A DNA stretch of 8,682 nucleotides from a bacterium (GCA_030824095.1 JAVBYK010000472.1:1-8682); one strand, 5' to 3'. Shown: positions 1 to 6,507, counted from the first letter of the stretch. The notes: generated from the sequence alone by a model not told the origin. Translations and numbers: made by a program.

Positions 1-125
1 AGCTTGAAGGCAAAGACCATGATCACGATGCCAATGCCGCCCAGCAACCCCAGTGCCACGCCACCCTTGCGTGCGCCGTAGAACAGGCAGACCAGAATGA
101 TGGCAACTTGCAAGAGAATGTCCAT
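1..125 (-). CDS. dcuB: Anaerobic C4-dicarboxylate transporter, DcuA/DcuB family (partial, N-terminus only)
   Basis: Only the first 41 codons are present; the gene runs off the left edge. The reverse-strand translation begins MDILLQVAIILVCLFYGARK and continues with a glycine-rich GG-LGLLGG-IGIV stretch, closely matching the first transmembrane segment of E. coli DcuB as I remember it and less so DcuA. Family members are inner-membrane exchangers of fumarate, succinate, malate and aspartate, used mainly for fumarate/succinate antiport in anaerobic respiration. The start is well supported: GAAGGAG lies on the minus strand at 132-138, six bases before the ATG. The divergent upstream region holds an FNR-type box 71 bases from the start codon, which suits an oxygen-repressed, FNR-activated gene. 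The choice of DcuB over DcuA is inference from the first 41 residues. Confidence 0.85.
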   Translation of the reverse strand, partial: MDILLQVAIILVCLFYGARKGGVALGLLGGIGIVIMVFAFK

Positions 126-195
126 GGTGAACTCCTTCAACAGATCTTCACTCTAGTTCTAATTGGGAGAAGTTCTAAATAAGTTTCGCTTCTAC

Positions 196-209
196 TTGAC
201 TCAAGTCAA
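196..209. promoter_or_regulatory. FNR/Anr/FixK-type box between dcuB and the radical SAM gene
   Basis: TTGAC-TCAA-GTCAA is a perfect inverted repeat matching the relaxed FNR/Anr/FixK consensus TTGA(T/C)-N4-(A/G)TCAA. Its centre is about 77 bases upstream of the dcuB ATG, a normal distance for an activating site, and only 21 bases upstream of the radical SAM ATG, where a bound regulator would more likely block transcription. A second palindrome, TCAATCGATTGA (206-217), overlaps its right half and may be part of a composite operator. I found no convincing -10 at the ideal class II distance on the minus strand; TAGAAC at 172-177 (read on minus) is the closest candidate. Confidence 0.6.
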
Positions 210-223
210 TCGATTGATCCGCC

Positions 224-1786
224 ATGCCTGCCACCCCTCCCGACATCATCTTGTGCACCCTGAACGCCAGGTACATCCACGCCTCGCTGGGGCTGCGCTA
301 CCTGCTGGCCAATATGGGGGATCTGACCAGTCGCACGGTGTTGCGCGAATTCACCATCCACCGCCAGCCGCAGGAACTGGCAGACGAACTGCTGGCCCTG
401 CAGCCGCGCATCATCGGCCTGGGTGTCTACATCTGGAATGTGACCGAAACCACGGAACTGGTGCGGCTGCTCAAACAGGTGCGCCCCGACGTGAAGATCG
501 TGCTGGGCGGCCCCGAAGTCAGCCACGAGTGGGAGTCGCAGGAGATCGTGCAACGGGCCGATCACCTCATCACCGGCTGGGGTGACATCAGTTTTCCCGC
601 GCTGTGCCAGTCCCTGTTGCACGGTCCGCGCCCGCTGATGAAGGTGATCGTTGGCGTGCAGCCCGATCTGGCCGACATCGCGCTGCCCTATGACCAGTAC
701 ACCGATGCCGATCTGGCGCACCGCCTGCTGTATGTGGAGGCCTCGCGCGGTTGTCCGTTCACCTGCGAGTTCTGCCTGAGTTCGCTGGACAAGACGGCCC
801 GGGCGTTTCCGCTGGACGCCTTTCTGGCCGCGATGGACAGCCTGTATCAGCGCGGCGCGCGCAACTTCAAGTTTGTGGACCGCACCTTCAACCTCAAGGT
901 GGACACCTCGGTGCGCATCCTGCAGTTCTTTCTGGAGCGCCTGAGCGATGACCTGTTCCTGCACTTCGAGGTGATCCCCGACCACTTGCCGGCGCGCCTG
1001 AAGGAGTTGCTGGTGCAGTTCCCGCCCGGCGTCCTGCAGCTGGAGGTGGGCATACAGACCTTTGATGGGGAAGTGCAGCAGCGCATCTCCCGCCGCCAGG
1101 ACAATGACAAGACCGCTGCCAATCTGGCCTGGCTGATGCAGCACACCCATGCCCACCTGCACACCGACTTGATCTTTGGTCTGCCGGGCGAGACGCTGCA
1201 GCGTTTTGCCGACGGCTTTGATCGCTTGCATGCGCTGCGTCCGCATGAAATCCAGTTGGGGTTGCTCAAGCGCCTGCGCGGCACGCCGATTGCACGCCAC
1301 ACGCAGGCCTGGGGCATGCACTACGCCGCCGAGCCGCCCTACACCGTGCTACAGACCAGCGCAGTGGATGCGACCACCGTGCAGCGCTTCACGCGCCTGG
1401 CGCGCTACTGGGACCTGGTCGCCAACTCCGGGCGCTTCACCGCCACGCTGGGCCTGCTGCTGCAAGGCCCCTCGGCCTTTGCGGCATTCCTGGCCTGGAG
1501 CGACTGGCTGTGGCAGACCACGGGCAAGACCCACGGCCTCACGCCCGAAGACCTGGTGGATGCGCTGTTTGCCTACCTCACCAATGCGCGTGGTGTTGCG
1601 CCCGACATGGCGCGTTCCCCGCTGCTGGCCGACTACGTGGCCAGTGGTGCGCGTGCCATGCCGCAATGCCTGCACGGTGTATTGCCTCACCGGCCGGCGC
1701 TGCCACGCACCCGGCTGCGGGCGCAGCGCCAGGACCGCCACGCGCAACTGTCCGCAGACGCTGCACCCCTGGTTATCACGGCTTGA
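224..1786 (+). CDS. B12-binding-like/radical SAM protein with DUF4080-type C-terminus
   Basis: A 520-residue enzyme of unknown reaction. Residues 5-140 form a Rossmann-like B12-binding-type domain (start PPDIILCTLNARYIHASLGL, then GLGVYIWN near 66 and VLGGPEVS near 94). The radical SAM core follows: C177-x3-C181-x2-C184 binds the 4Fe-4S cluster, and later strands include LEVGIQTF (about 273-280) and DLIFGLPGE (315-323). The last 150 residues match the DUF4080 region usually seen in this family. The cobalamin-ligand motif DxHxxG is absent from the N-terminal domain, so any B12 would bind without a protein histidine, or not at all. I chose the ATG at 224 because the conserved N-terminus begins there, although no Shine-Dalgarno sequence precedes it. 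It is divergent from dcuB and shares the FNR-type intergenic region. The substrate cannot be told from sequence. Confidence 0.88.
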   Translation: MPATPPDIILCTLNARYIHASLGLRYLLANMGDLTSRTVLREFTIHRQPQELADELLALQPRIIGLGVYIWNVTETTELVRLLKQVRPDVKIVLGGPEVSHEWESQEIVQRADHLITGWGDISFPALCQSLLHGPRPLMKVIVGVQPDLADIALPYDQYTDADLAHRLLYVEASRGCPFTCEFCLSSLDKTARAFPLDAFLAAMDSLYQRGARNFKFVDRTFNLKVDTSVRILQFFLERLSDDLFLHFEVIPDHLPARLKELLVQFPPGVLQLEVGIQTFDGEVQQRISRRQDNDKTAANLAWLMQHTHAHLHTDLIFGLPGETLQRFADGFDRLHALRPHEIQLGLLKRLRGTPIARHTQAWGMHYAAEPPYTVLQTSAVDATTVQRFTRLARYWDLVANSGRFTATLGLLLQGPSAFAAFLAWSDWLWQTTGKTHGLTPEDLVDALFAYLTNARGVAPDMARSPLLADYVASGARAMPQCLHGVLPHRPALPRTRLRAQRQDRHAQLSADAAPLVITA

Positions 1787-1811
1787 CCGGTGGTGGAGGG
1801 GCGCCGATACT
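1783..1811 (+). promoter_or_regulatory. Predicted sigma-70 promoter for the HDOD gene, overlapping the end of the radical SAM gene
   Basis: TTGACC (1783-1788, 5 of 6 to the -35 consensus) and GATACT (1806-1811, 4 of 6) are separated by 17 bases. The -35 overlaps the TGA stop of the upstream gene. The expected start of transcription is about 1817-1819, on or next to the ATG at 1819, so the mRNA would be leaderless or nearly so. This agrees with the lack of a usable ribosome-binding site: GGAGG at 1795-1799 is 19 bases from the ATG and would lie upstream of the transcript. Confidence 0.45.
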
Positions 1812-1818
1812 CGCGGCC

Positions 1819-2694
1819 ATGTCGATGCTCCCTGACGAATCCGCTCCACCACCCGTGCCGACTGCCATTCCTGCGTACCTGACGGCACCGTTGCCGGATT
1901 TGGAAGCATGGACGCGCTACTTCCGAGACGCCGAGATGCCGATCCGATCGAGCACTGCCTTGGCACTGGAGCGTCTGCGCGCCGAGCAGGAAACCGTCGA
2001 TGCCCATATGTTGACCAATGTGATCCAGGGCGATCCATTCATGACCGTCAAGCTGCTGGCGCATGCCGCACGCCTGCGCCGTCCGGGCAAGGATACCGAT
2101 ACCGAGACCATCACCAGCACTTTGGTCCTGATGGGGATCGCGCCCTTTTTCCGCGCGTTTGGGCCTCAGCCGACCATCAAGGACTGGTTGCACGACCAGC
2201 CACGGGCGTTGGACGGCCTGCGCCTTCTGATGCAGCGCGCCTACCGGGCCTCCCGTTTTGCCTTGGGCTTTGCCGTGCACCGGGGGGACCCCGATGTGGA
2301 GTTGATCCAGCTGGCGGCTTTTTTGTATGATTTTCCGGAAATGCTGATGTGGTGCCACGCACCCACCCTGCAACAGCGCATCCGCGATGCCCAACGCGCC
2401 GACCCCACCCTGCGCAGCACCGCCATCCAGCGCGAGGTGCTGAATATGGAGCTGGACGATCTGCGCCAGAACCTGATGACGCTGTGGCATCTGCCGGAGC
2501 TGCTGGTGCGCATCTCCGACAACCGCCACACGGACCTGCCTATTGTGCGTAACGTCGTGCTGGCCCAGCGGCTGGCGCGCCACACCACACAGGGTTGGGA
2601 CAATGCGGCGGTGCCAGACGACATCGACGACATTGCCGAATTGCTCCACTGCACGCCGCGGGTGGCGTTGGCCTACATCCACAAGATCGAATAG
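1819..2694 (+). CDS. HDOD-domain protein
   Basis: A 291-residue cytoplasmic protein with one HDOD domain (about residues 40-235) after a proline-rich N-terminus. Recognisable elements are the MPIRSSTALALERL helix (40-53), the VIQGDPFMTVKLL segment (68-80) typical of the HDOD 'I..DP.L...LL' pattern, and LAAFLYDFPEMLMW (165-178), which sits where HD phosphohydrolases carry their HD pair. Here that pair is Y170-D171, as expected for the non-catalytic HDOD family. HDOD proteins act as signalling or scaffold modules in motility, cyclic-di-GMP and stress control; no partner domain is present, so the specific role is unknown. An in-frame ATG at 1825 is an alternative start. The reading frame stays open back to 1510, but that part overlaps the radical SAM gene and looks like low-complexity antisense-type translation, so I excluded it. 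Confidence 0.85.
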   Translation: MSMLPDESAPPPVPTAIPAYLTAPLPDLEAWTRYFRDAEMPIRSSTALALERLRAEQETVDAHMLTNVIQGDPFMTVKLLAHAARLRRPGKDTDTETITSTLVLMGIAPFFRAFGPQPTIKDWLHDQPRALDGLRLLMQRAYRASRFALGFAVHRGDPDVELIQLAAFLYDFPEMLMWCHAPTLQQRIRDAQRADPTLRSTAIQREVLNMELDDLRQNLMTLWHLPELLVRISDNRHTDLPIVRNVVLAQRLARHTTQGWDNAAVPDDIDDIAELLHCTPRVALAYIHKIE

Positions 2695-2725
2695 CCGGCC
2701 CCGGCCAGCCAGGTGGGCGGCCGGC
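2694..2725. terminator. Possible stem-loop between convergent genes
   Basis: The inverted repeat GCCGGCC (2694-2700) / GGCCGGC (2719-2725) encloses an 18-base GC-rich loop and fills the gap between the convergent HDOD and methyltransferase genes. No T-run follows on either strand, so it is at best a weak or factor-assisted bidirectional terminator. Confidence 0.3.
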
Positions 2726-2730
2726 GGTGT

Positions 2731-4320
2731 TCAGTCCAGCACGCCCAGGCGTCGCAGTCCCGACAGGCGTTTGGCGATGAAGGCCTCGGCCTGCTTGTGC
2801 AACTCAGCCAGATTGTCTAGCTCTGCGTGGATGGGTTTGCCATCGCGCACCAGGCGCTGGCCCTGTGCCTGCAGCGCAGTCCAGACCGTTTGCGCCAGCG
2901 CCGCAGGGTCGGGCGCCGCCAGGCCAGCCGGAGTGGACCGCTCCAGAAGGCAGAGCGCAAACAACTGTTCGAAGCGGCTCATGCCGATGCAACCGCCGGT
3001 CACCGGGCTGGCCAGGCCGGGAAGGTCCGCGCGGTGGCGGGCCAGCTGGGCCAGGTGCCGGTTCAGGCGCTGCGTACGGGGCGAGGCCGCTTTGGCAATA
3101 TCTGCGTGCTGAACGGCCACCACGTCGCCCTTGCTGCTGAGCAGCAGCACAGCCTCGTACAACTGGGCGAAGTTGATGGCGCCCGTCTGCCCGCGTTCCT
3201 GCAGTCGGTCCCATAGCGCGCCAATGCTGTGCGACTGCATGTCGGACAGGGCCGCCAGTACAGGCCCGTAGATGGCCGGTGACATGGAGGCTTCTCCCAC
3301 CTGGGTGCGGACCGTGAGAACCACCTGCTCGGGCGACGTGACCAGCATCACCTGGACGGCGCGCTGCGCTTCCATCAGCTCCGTCGGAGCCAGTTTGCGC
3401 AGCCCCTTGACCCAGTAGTCGCGGCGGAACTGCTGGTTGACGAGAAAGTCACGGATGGTCTCCCGGAACATGGGGTCGCTTTGGGCCTGCAGAAGGGTCA
3501 GCTGTGCGGCCGTGAAGTTAAGGCCCAGCAAATGGTCCGAATAGTGCGCTGAACAGGCATAGCCCAGCTTGGCCGGTGCCAGCCACTGTGCCATTCTCGA
3601 AAAGGCCATCGGTTGCCAGTCGCGGTTGAAATACTCATGGGCCAGGTAGTTGCTGCTCATGTCCTTCATGCGCTTGAGGCGCTCTTCCACTTGGGGATTG
3701 GCCTTGGCGTATTGGGGGTTGGCTGCCATGAGGGCATCTGCAAAGGCCAGTGCACCGTCGACGCGCTCGACAAGGCCTTTGCCAGGCACACCCATGACCT
3801 GTGCGTGTTCGGTCAGCAAGTCACGCATCGGCGCCATTGCCGCCCAGCCGGGCTGGGTGTTGTAGCTGATGTACAGCACACCGCCCGGGCGCAGTTTGCG
3901 CCGCACGAAGTCAACGATCACGGTCCGGTTTTCGTCCGAAATCCAGCTCCAGATTCCGTGCAGGCCGATGAAATCGAACTCGGGAAGATCGGAGCGCTCG
4001 CTGAACTCGGCAAACGATGCATCCCACAGGCGGTTGCCCGCCTGATCCGCACCGCTGGCACGTGCCAGACCCTGCGCAAAAGCGGCCTGGGCGGGGTTCA
4101 CGTCGGTTCCATACCAGGTCGTGGCGGACGCTGCGGCATGCAGGTTGATGCTCATGCCCTGCCCGAAGCCCAGCTCGCATGCGGCACCGCTGGTCGTCCA
4201 CTCGGGTGCTGCCCAGCCGGCGTTCAGGAGGGCCATGCGCGTGCGCAGGGGATTGAGTTCCGGGTAGTAGCCGTGGGTGTAGCCGATGTCTGTGACGTAG
4301 CCGTCGCTCCAGTCCGCCAT
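2731..4320 (-). CDS. Class I SAM methyltransferase with methyltransferase regulatory domain (protein-lysine methyltransferase-like)
   Basis: A 529-residue protein. The N-terminal Rossmann methyltransferase domain shows motif I ELGFGQG (49-55), the acidic ribose-binding position in YGTDVNP (D73), FDFIGLHGIWSWI (115-127) and LRPGGVLYISYNTQPGW (143-159). The segment SNYLAHEYFN (223-232) opens a region resembling the methyltransferase regulatory domain (Pfam PF10119), and the C-terminal 220 residues are helical and unassigned. This architecture is that of the rickettsial PKMT enzymes, which methylate lysines of outer-membrane protein OmpB; the substrate here is unknown. The ATG at 4320 has a good ribosome site (GAGG five bases upstream). 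It starts 22 bases after the gspF stop on the same strand, so the two are probably cotranscribed. There is no signal peptide, so it acts in the cytoplasm. Confidence 0.8.
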   Translation of the reverse strand: MADWSDGYVTDIGYTHGYYPELNPLRTRMALLNAGWAAPEWTTSGAACELGFGQGMSINLHAAASATTWYGTDVNPAQAAFAQGLARASGADQAGNRLWDASFAEFSERSDLPEFDFIGLHGIWSWISDENRTVIVDFVRRKLRPGGVLYISYNTQPGWAAMAPMRDLLTEHAQVMGVPGKGLVERVDGALAFADALMAANPQYAKANPQVEERLKRMKDMSSNYLAHEYFNRDWQPMAFSRMAQWLAPAKLGYACSAHYSDHLLGLNFTAAQLTLLQAQSDPMFRETIRDFLVNQQFRRDYWVKGLRKLAPTELMEAQRAVQVMLVTSPEQVVLTVRTQVGEASMSPAIYGPVLAALSDMQSHSIGALWDRLQERGQTGAINFAQLYEAVLLLSSKGDVVAVQHADIAKAASPRTQRLNRHLAQLARHRADLPGLASPVTGGCIGMSRFEQLFALCLLERSTPAGLAAPDPAALAQTVWTALQAQGQRLVRDGKPIHAELDNLAELHKQAEAFIAKRLSGLRRLGVLD

Positions 4321-4342
4321 GGATTCCTCGTTCGTTCTAGGG

Positions 4343-5575
4343 TTAGCGCACCAACTGGTTGAGCTGGATGATGGGTAGCAGCACCGCCAGCACGATCAGC
4401 ATGACCACCAAGCCCATGGCGACGATCAGCAGAGGCTCCAGCAAGGTGGCCAGTTGCAGGGCGCGGCGTTGCACCTCGGTTCCGAGCTGCTTGGCGGCGC
4501 GCTCCAGCATCACGGGCAACTGACCGGTCTGCTCACCCAGCCGGGCGAACATGGAAAGAAGGCCGGGGAAGCGTTTTTTCTGTGCCAGGGCCGAGGCCAG
4601 TGGCGCGCCTTCACGCACCAGCACCAGGGCGTCCAGTGCATCGGTGCGCATGGCCCGGTTGGACACGGTGTCGGCGGCGGCCTGCAAGGCCTTCAGAATG
4701 GGCACACCGGCCGCTGCCAGCATGGCCAGTGTGCTGGCAAAGCGTGCGGCGTTGTAGCCGCGTGACAGCTTGCCCAGCACCGGCAGCGTCAGCCAGGCGG
4801 CATCAAAGCGTTCACGAAATGGCGCACGAGCCCACGCCAAACGGGCGCCGATAGCTACTAAAACAATAGCGATTAGCAGCAACCAGCCTTGGTTGCGGAC
4901 AAAGTTGCCCAAGGCTAGCATGATGACCGTCAGCAGGGGCAGCGCGCGCTTGCTGCCGGCAAAGACCTCGGCCACCTGCGGCACCACATAACCCAGCAGG
5001 AACATCACGATGACAATGGCTACCAGCGTCACGATGGCCGGGTAGAGCGCCGCGCCTATCAGTTGGGACCTGAGCGCCTGCCCCTGCTCCAGGTCATCCG
5101 CCAGGCGCTCCAGTACCAATCCCAGGTTGCCGCTGTGCTCACCCGCGCCCACCACGGCGCAATAGGTGGTGCTGAATTCCCGGGGATGCTGTGCCAGCGC
5201 CGTGGCAAAGGCGGTTCCGCCATTGACCTCGGCACGCAGGGCCGCCACCAGATGGCGCTGGCGCTCATCATCTGATTCTTCGGATAGCGAGGTCAGCGCC
5301 CGCTCCAGTGGCAGACCGGAGGCCACCAGGCCCGCGATCTGGCGCGTCCAGATGGCCAGGGCCGTGGCGTTGAAAACACGTGTGCTCCACAGGGTGGTGC
5401 CGCGCTGGCTGGTGGTGGGGTCACTGCTGGCGCCCGCCGCAATCGGTTCCACCAGCATCGGCACCAGGGATTGGCCACGCAGCACGCCGCGCGCCGCCTT
5501 GGCGGTGTCGGCTTCGATGACGCCCTTGCGGGTGCCGCCGTCGGCGTCCAGGGCTTCAAATGCGTATGCGGGCAT
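4343..5575 (-). CDS. gspF: Type II secretion system inner-membrane platform protein GspF
   Basis: A 410-residue, full-length member of the GspF/PilC family. The N-terminus MPAYAFEALDADGGTRKGVI is typical of GspF. Two T2SF repeats are visible, about 73-195 and 276-398, each with the family's G-E-x-(S/T)-G-x-L signature (GEHSGNL 145-151, GEQTGQL 347-353). Hydrophobic segments lie near 174-198, 231-248 and 377-403, giving the usual three-helix topology. GspF sits in the inner membrane, contacts the GspE ATPase and GspL, and supports pseudopilus assembly. The gene is alone: no gspE, gspG or gspD is next to it, and the neighbour on the 5' side is the divergent ompW. The methyltransferase gene follows after 22 bases. 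No Shine-Dalgarno sequence precedes the ATG (CATCACCCC), but the start matches the family N-terminus. A PilC-type role cannot be wholly excluded, though the sequence reads as GspF. Confidence 0.9.
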   Translation of the reverse strand: MPAYAFEALDADGGTRKGVIEADTAKAARGVLRGQSLVPMLVEPIAAGASSDPTTSQRGTTLWSTRVFNATALAIWTRQIAGLVASGLPLERALTSLSEESDDERQRHLVAALRAEVNGGTAFATALAQHPREFSTTYCAVVGAGEHSGNLGLVLERLADDLEQGQALRSQLIGAALYPAIVTLVAIVIVMFLLGYVVPQVAEVFAGSKRALPLLTVIMLALGNFVRNQGWLLLIAIVLVAIGARLAWARAPFRERFDAAWLTLPVLGKLSRGYNAARFASTLAMLAAAGVPILKALQAAADTVSNRAMRTDALDALVLVREGAPLASALAQKKRFPGLLSMFARLGEQTGQLPVMLERAAKQLGTEVQRRALQLATLLEPLLIVAMGLVVMLIVLAVLLPIIQLNQLVR

Positions 5576-5652
5576 GGGGTGATGTTATCCGCTGATCCTG
5601 TCCAGTCCTTTGGCAGAAAAAATGTGCCTGCGTGTGGAACTGGCGCAACAGT

Positions 5653-5682
5653 TTGTGATCCCCTGTCATCACTAGGGATAAC
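5653..5682 (+). promoter_or_regulatory. Weak candidate promoter upstream of ompW
   Basis: TTGTGA (5653-5658) and GATAAC (5677-5682) each match the sigma-70 hexamers at 4 of 6 positions and are 18 bases apart. Transcription would begin near 5689, inside the FNR box, so FNR would repress this promoter. It is listed because a start here would keep the strong ribosome site at 5713-5719 in the mRNA. Confidence 0.25.
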
Positions 5683-5684
5683 CC

Positions 5685-5698
5685 TTGATGCAAATCAA
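5685..5698. promoter_or_regulatory. Perfect FNR box upstream of ompW
   Basis: TTGAT-GCAA-ATCAA is an exact match to the FNR consensus TTGAT-N4-ATCAA in the gspF/ompW intergenic region. In E. coli, ompW expression is known to respond to FNR. If the site acts as a class II activator (centre at -41.5), transcription would begin near 5733 and leave a 34-base leader before the ATG at 5767. The hexamer expected at -10 (TCAATG, 5721-5726) is poor, so a repressing role on an upstream promoter is also possible. The site is about 110 bases from the divergent gspF start and probably does not serve it directly. Confidence 0.75.
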
Positions 5699-5712
5699 CC
5701 GCTATTTTTCTT

Positions 5713-5719
5713 GAAGGAG
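5713..5719 (+). promoter_or_regulatory. Strong Shine-Dalgarno sequence in the ompW leader, poorly matched to the ompW frame
   Basis: GAAGGAG is four bases before an ATG at 5724 that is out of frame with ompW, 11 bases before an in-frame TTG (5731), 17 before an in-frame ATG (5737) and 47 before the ATG that begins the signal peptide (5767). It therefore decides the ompW start only if the TTG at 5731 is used. Confidence 0.45.
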
Positions 5720-5766
5720 TTCAATGCGCCTTGGGAATGTCCCCAGCACTCAAATATTTCAACCAT

Positions 5767-6372
5767 ATGAAAAAGCAAGTCATCGCCGCCGCCGTTCTGT
5801 GCTCCCTGGTGTCTGGAGCCGCTTTTGCCGCCGGCCAAGCCGAAGGTCCCTGGATGGTGCGTGCCCGCGCCGTGAGCCTGAACAGCGCCAACACCGACAG
5901 CACCGGTCTGGGTCTGTCCATCAACAACAAGTGGATTCCCGAAGTGGACATCAGCTACTTCCTCAGCAAGAACTTGGCTGTGGAACTGATCCTGACCGTG
6001 CCCCAGTCGCACACTTTGACCTCCACTGCCCTGGGCAAGGACATCGGTACCGTCGAACACCTGCCCCCAACTCTGCTGGTCCAATACCACTTTGATGGCA
6101 ACGGTGGTGCCAAGCCTTATATCGGCGCTGGTATCAACTACACCCGCTTCACCAAGACCGACATCCTGGGCGGCGCAGCCACACTGAACAAAGACAGCTG
6201 GGGCGGCGCCCTGCAAGTTGGTGTGGACATTCCCCTGTCCAAAGGCATGTACCTGAACTTCGATCTGAAGAAGGTCTACATCAAGTCCGACGTTTATGTT
6301 GGCACAGCCAATGCTGGTGACTTCAAGGTTGATCCCGTGCTGTTCGGTATCGGCCTGGGCTGGCGCTTCTAA
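5767..6372 (+). CDS. ompW: OmpW-family outer-membrane beta-barrel protein
   Basis: A 201-residue precursor, close to the usual OmpW length. The signal peptide MKKQVIAAAVLCSLVSGAAFA is predicted to be cut after residue 21. Family marks include the early WMVRARAVSLNS strand, LPPTLLVQYHF (99-109), KPYIGAGINYTRF (116-128) and the terminal GLGWRF, whose final phenylalanine is the usual barrel-assembly signal. OmpW proteins form narrow eight-stranded barrels with a hydrophobic channel, proposed to pass small hydrophobic compounds. I chose the ATG at 5767 because it gives a standard Lys-Lys signal peptide, but no ribosome site precedes it. TTG 5731 would add MGMSPALKYFNH and lies 11 bases after GAAGGAG. 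A perfect FNR box is upstream and a strong terminator downstream, so the gene is probably monocistronic. Confidence 0.88.
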   Translation: MKKQVIAAAVLCSLVSGAAFAAGQAEGPWMVRARAVSLNSANTDSTGLGLSINNKWIPEVDISYFLSKNLAVELILTVPQSHTLTSTALGKDIGTVEHLPPTLLVQYHFDGNGGAKPYIGAGINYTRFTKTDILGGAATLNKDSWGGALQVGVDIPLSKGMYLNFDLKKVYIKSDVYVGTANAGDFKVDPVLFGIGLGWRF

Positions 6373-6407
6373 GTAGCCGCCGCGTTTCTCAAGGGTTCTC
6401 AAAACGA

Positions 6408-6440
6408 AGCCCTGTCGCGCATTGCGCGGCAGGGCTTTTT
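6408..6440 (+). terminator. Intrinsic terminator of ompW
   Basis: AGCCCTGTCGCGC (6408-6420) pairs with GCGCGGCAGGGCT (6424-6436) around an ATT loop: 13 pairs including one G-T wobble. The stem ends in a run of five T (6436-6440). It lies 35 bases after the ompW stop and is a textbook Rho-independent terminator. Confidence 0.92.
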
Positions 6441-6475
6441 CCATTTCTGGCGCGCCGTCTACTACCCGCGTTTTT

Positions 6476-6507
6476 CACGTCATCCGGGTTTCCCACCATG
6501 ACACGTG
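6476..6507. repeat. Imperfect inverted repeat in the ompW-lipA gap
   Basis: CACGTCAT (6476-6483) is matched by ATGACACGTG (6498-6507) with a two-base bulge, and inside it GGG-TTT-CCC (6486-6494) can pair. It could be an operator or a small hairpin. The 246-base gap 6441-6686 otherwise shows no gene that I can support. Confidence 0.25.

Noticed and set aside
206..1321. Long minus-strand open frame of 371 codons opposite the radical SAM gene
   Set aside because: It is antisense to a conserved gene and its product is Gln/His/Arg-rich with no recognisable domain, typical of a GC-rich shadow frame.
1510..1818. Upstream extension of the HDOD reading frame into the radical SAM gene
   Set aside because: It would overlap over 270 bases of a conserved gene with Ala/Arg/Cys-rich residues. 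The HDOD homology begins well after the ATG at 1819.
1687..2682. Minus-strand open frame of 331 codons opposite the HDOD gene
   Set aside because: Antisense shadow: Gln/His/Arg/Gly-rich translation without domain features, while the plus strand carries clear HDOD signatures.
3613..4362. Plus-strand open frame of 249 codons opposite the methyltransferase
   Set aside because: The opposite strand holds all the methyltransferase motifs and a good ribosome site; this frame has neither.
5674..5685. AGGGATAACCCT resembling part of a homing-endonuclease (I-SceI) site
   Set aside because: Only about ten bases agree with an 18-base site and nothing nearby suggests an intron or homing element; it is more likely promoter sequence.
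5724..6095. Plus-strand frame beginning at the ATG next to the strong ribosome site before ompW
   Set aside because: The product is Arg/Pro/Gln-rich and overlaps ompW in another frame. It is discussed only as a start-signal conflict, not called as a gene.
5695..6444. Minus-strand open frame of 249 codons opposite ompW
   Set aside because: It runs through the ompW terminator stem and FNR region; the protein resembles no family I know, and the plus strand encodes a full OmpW.
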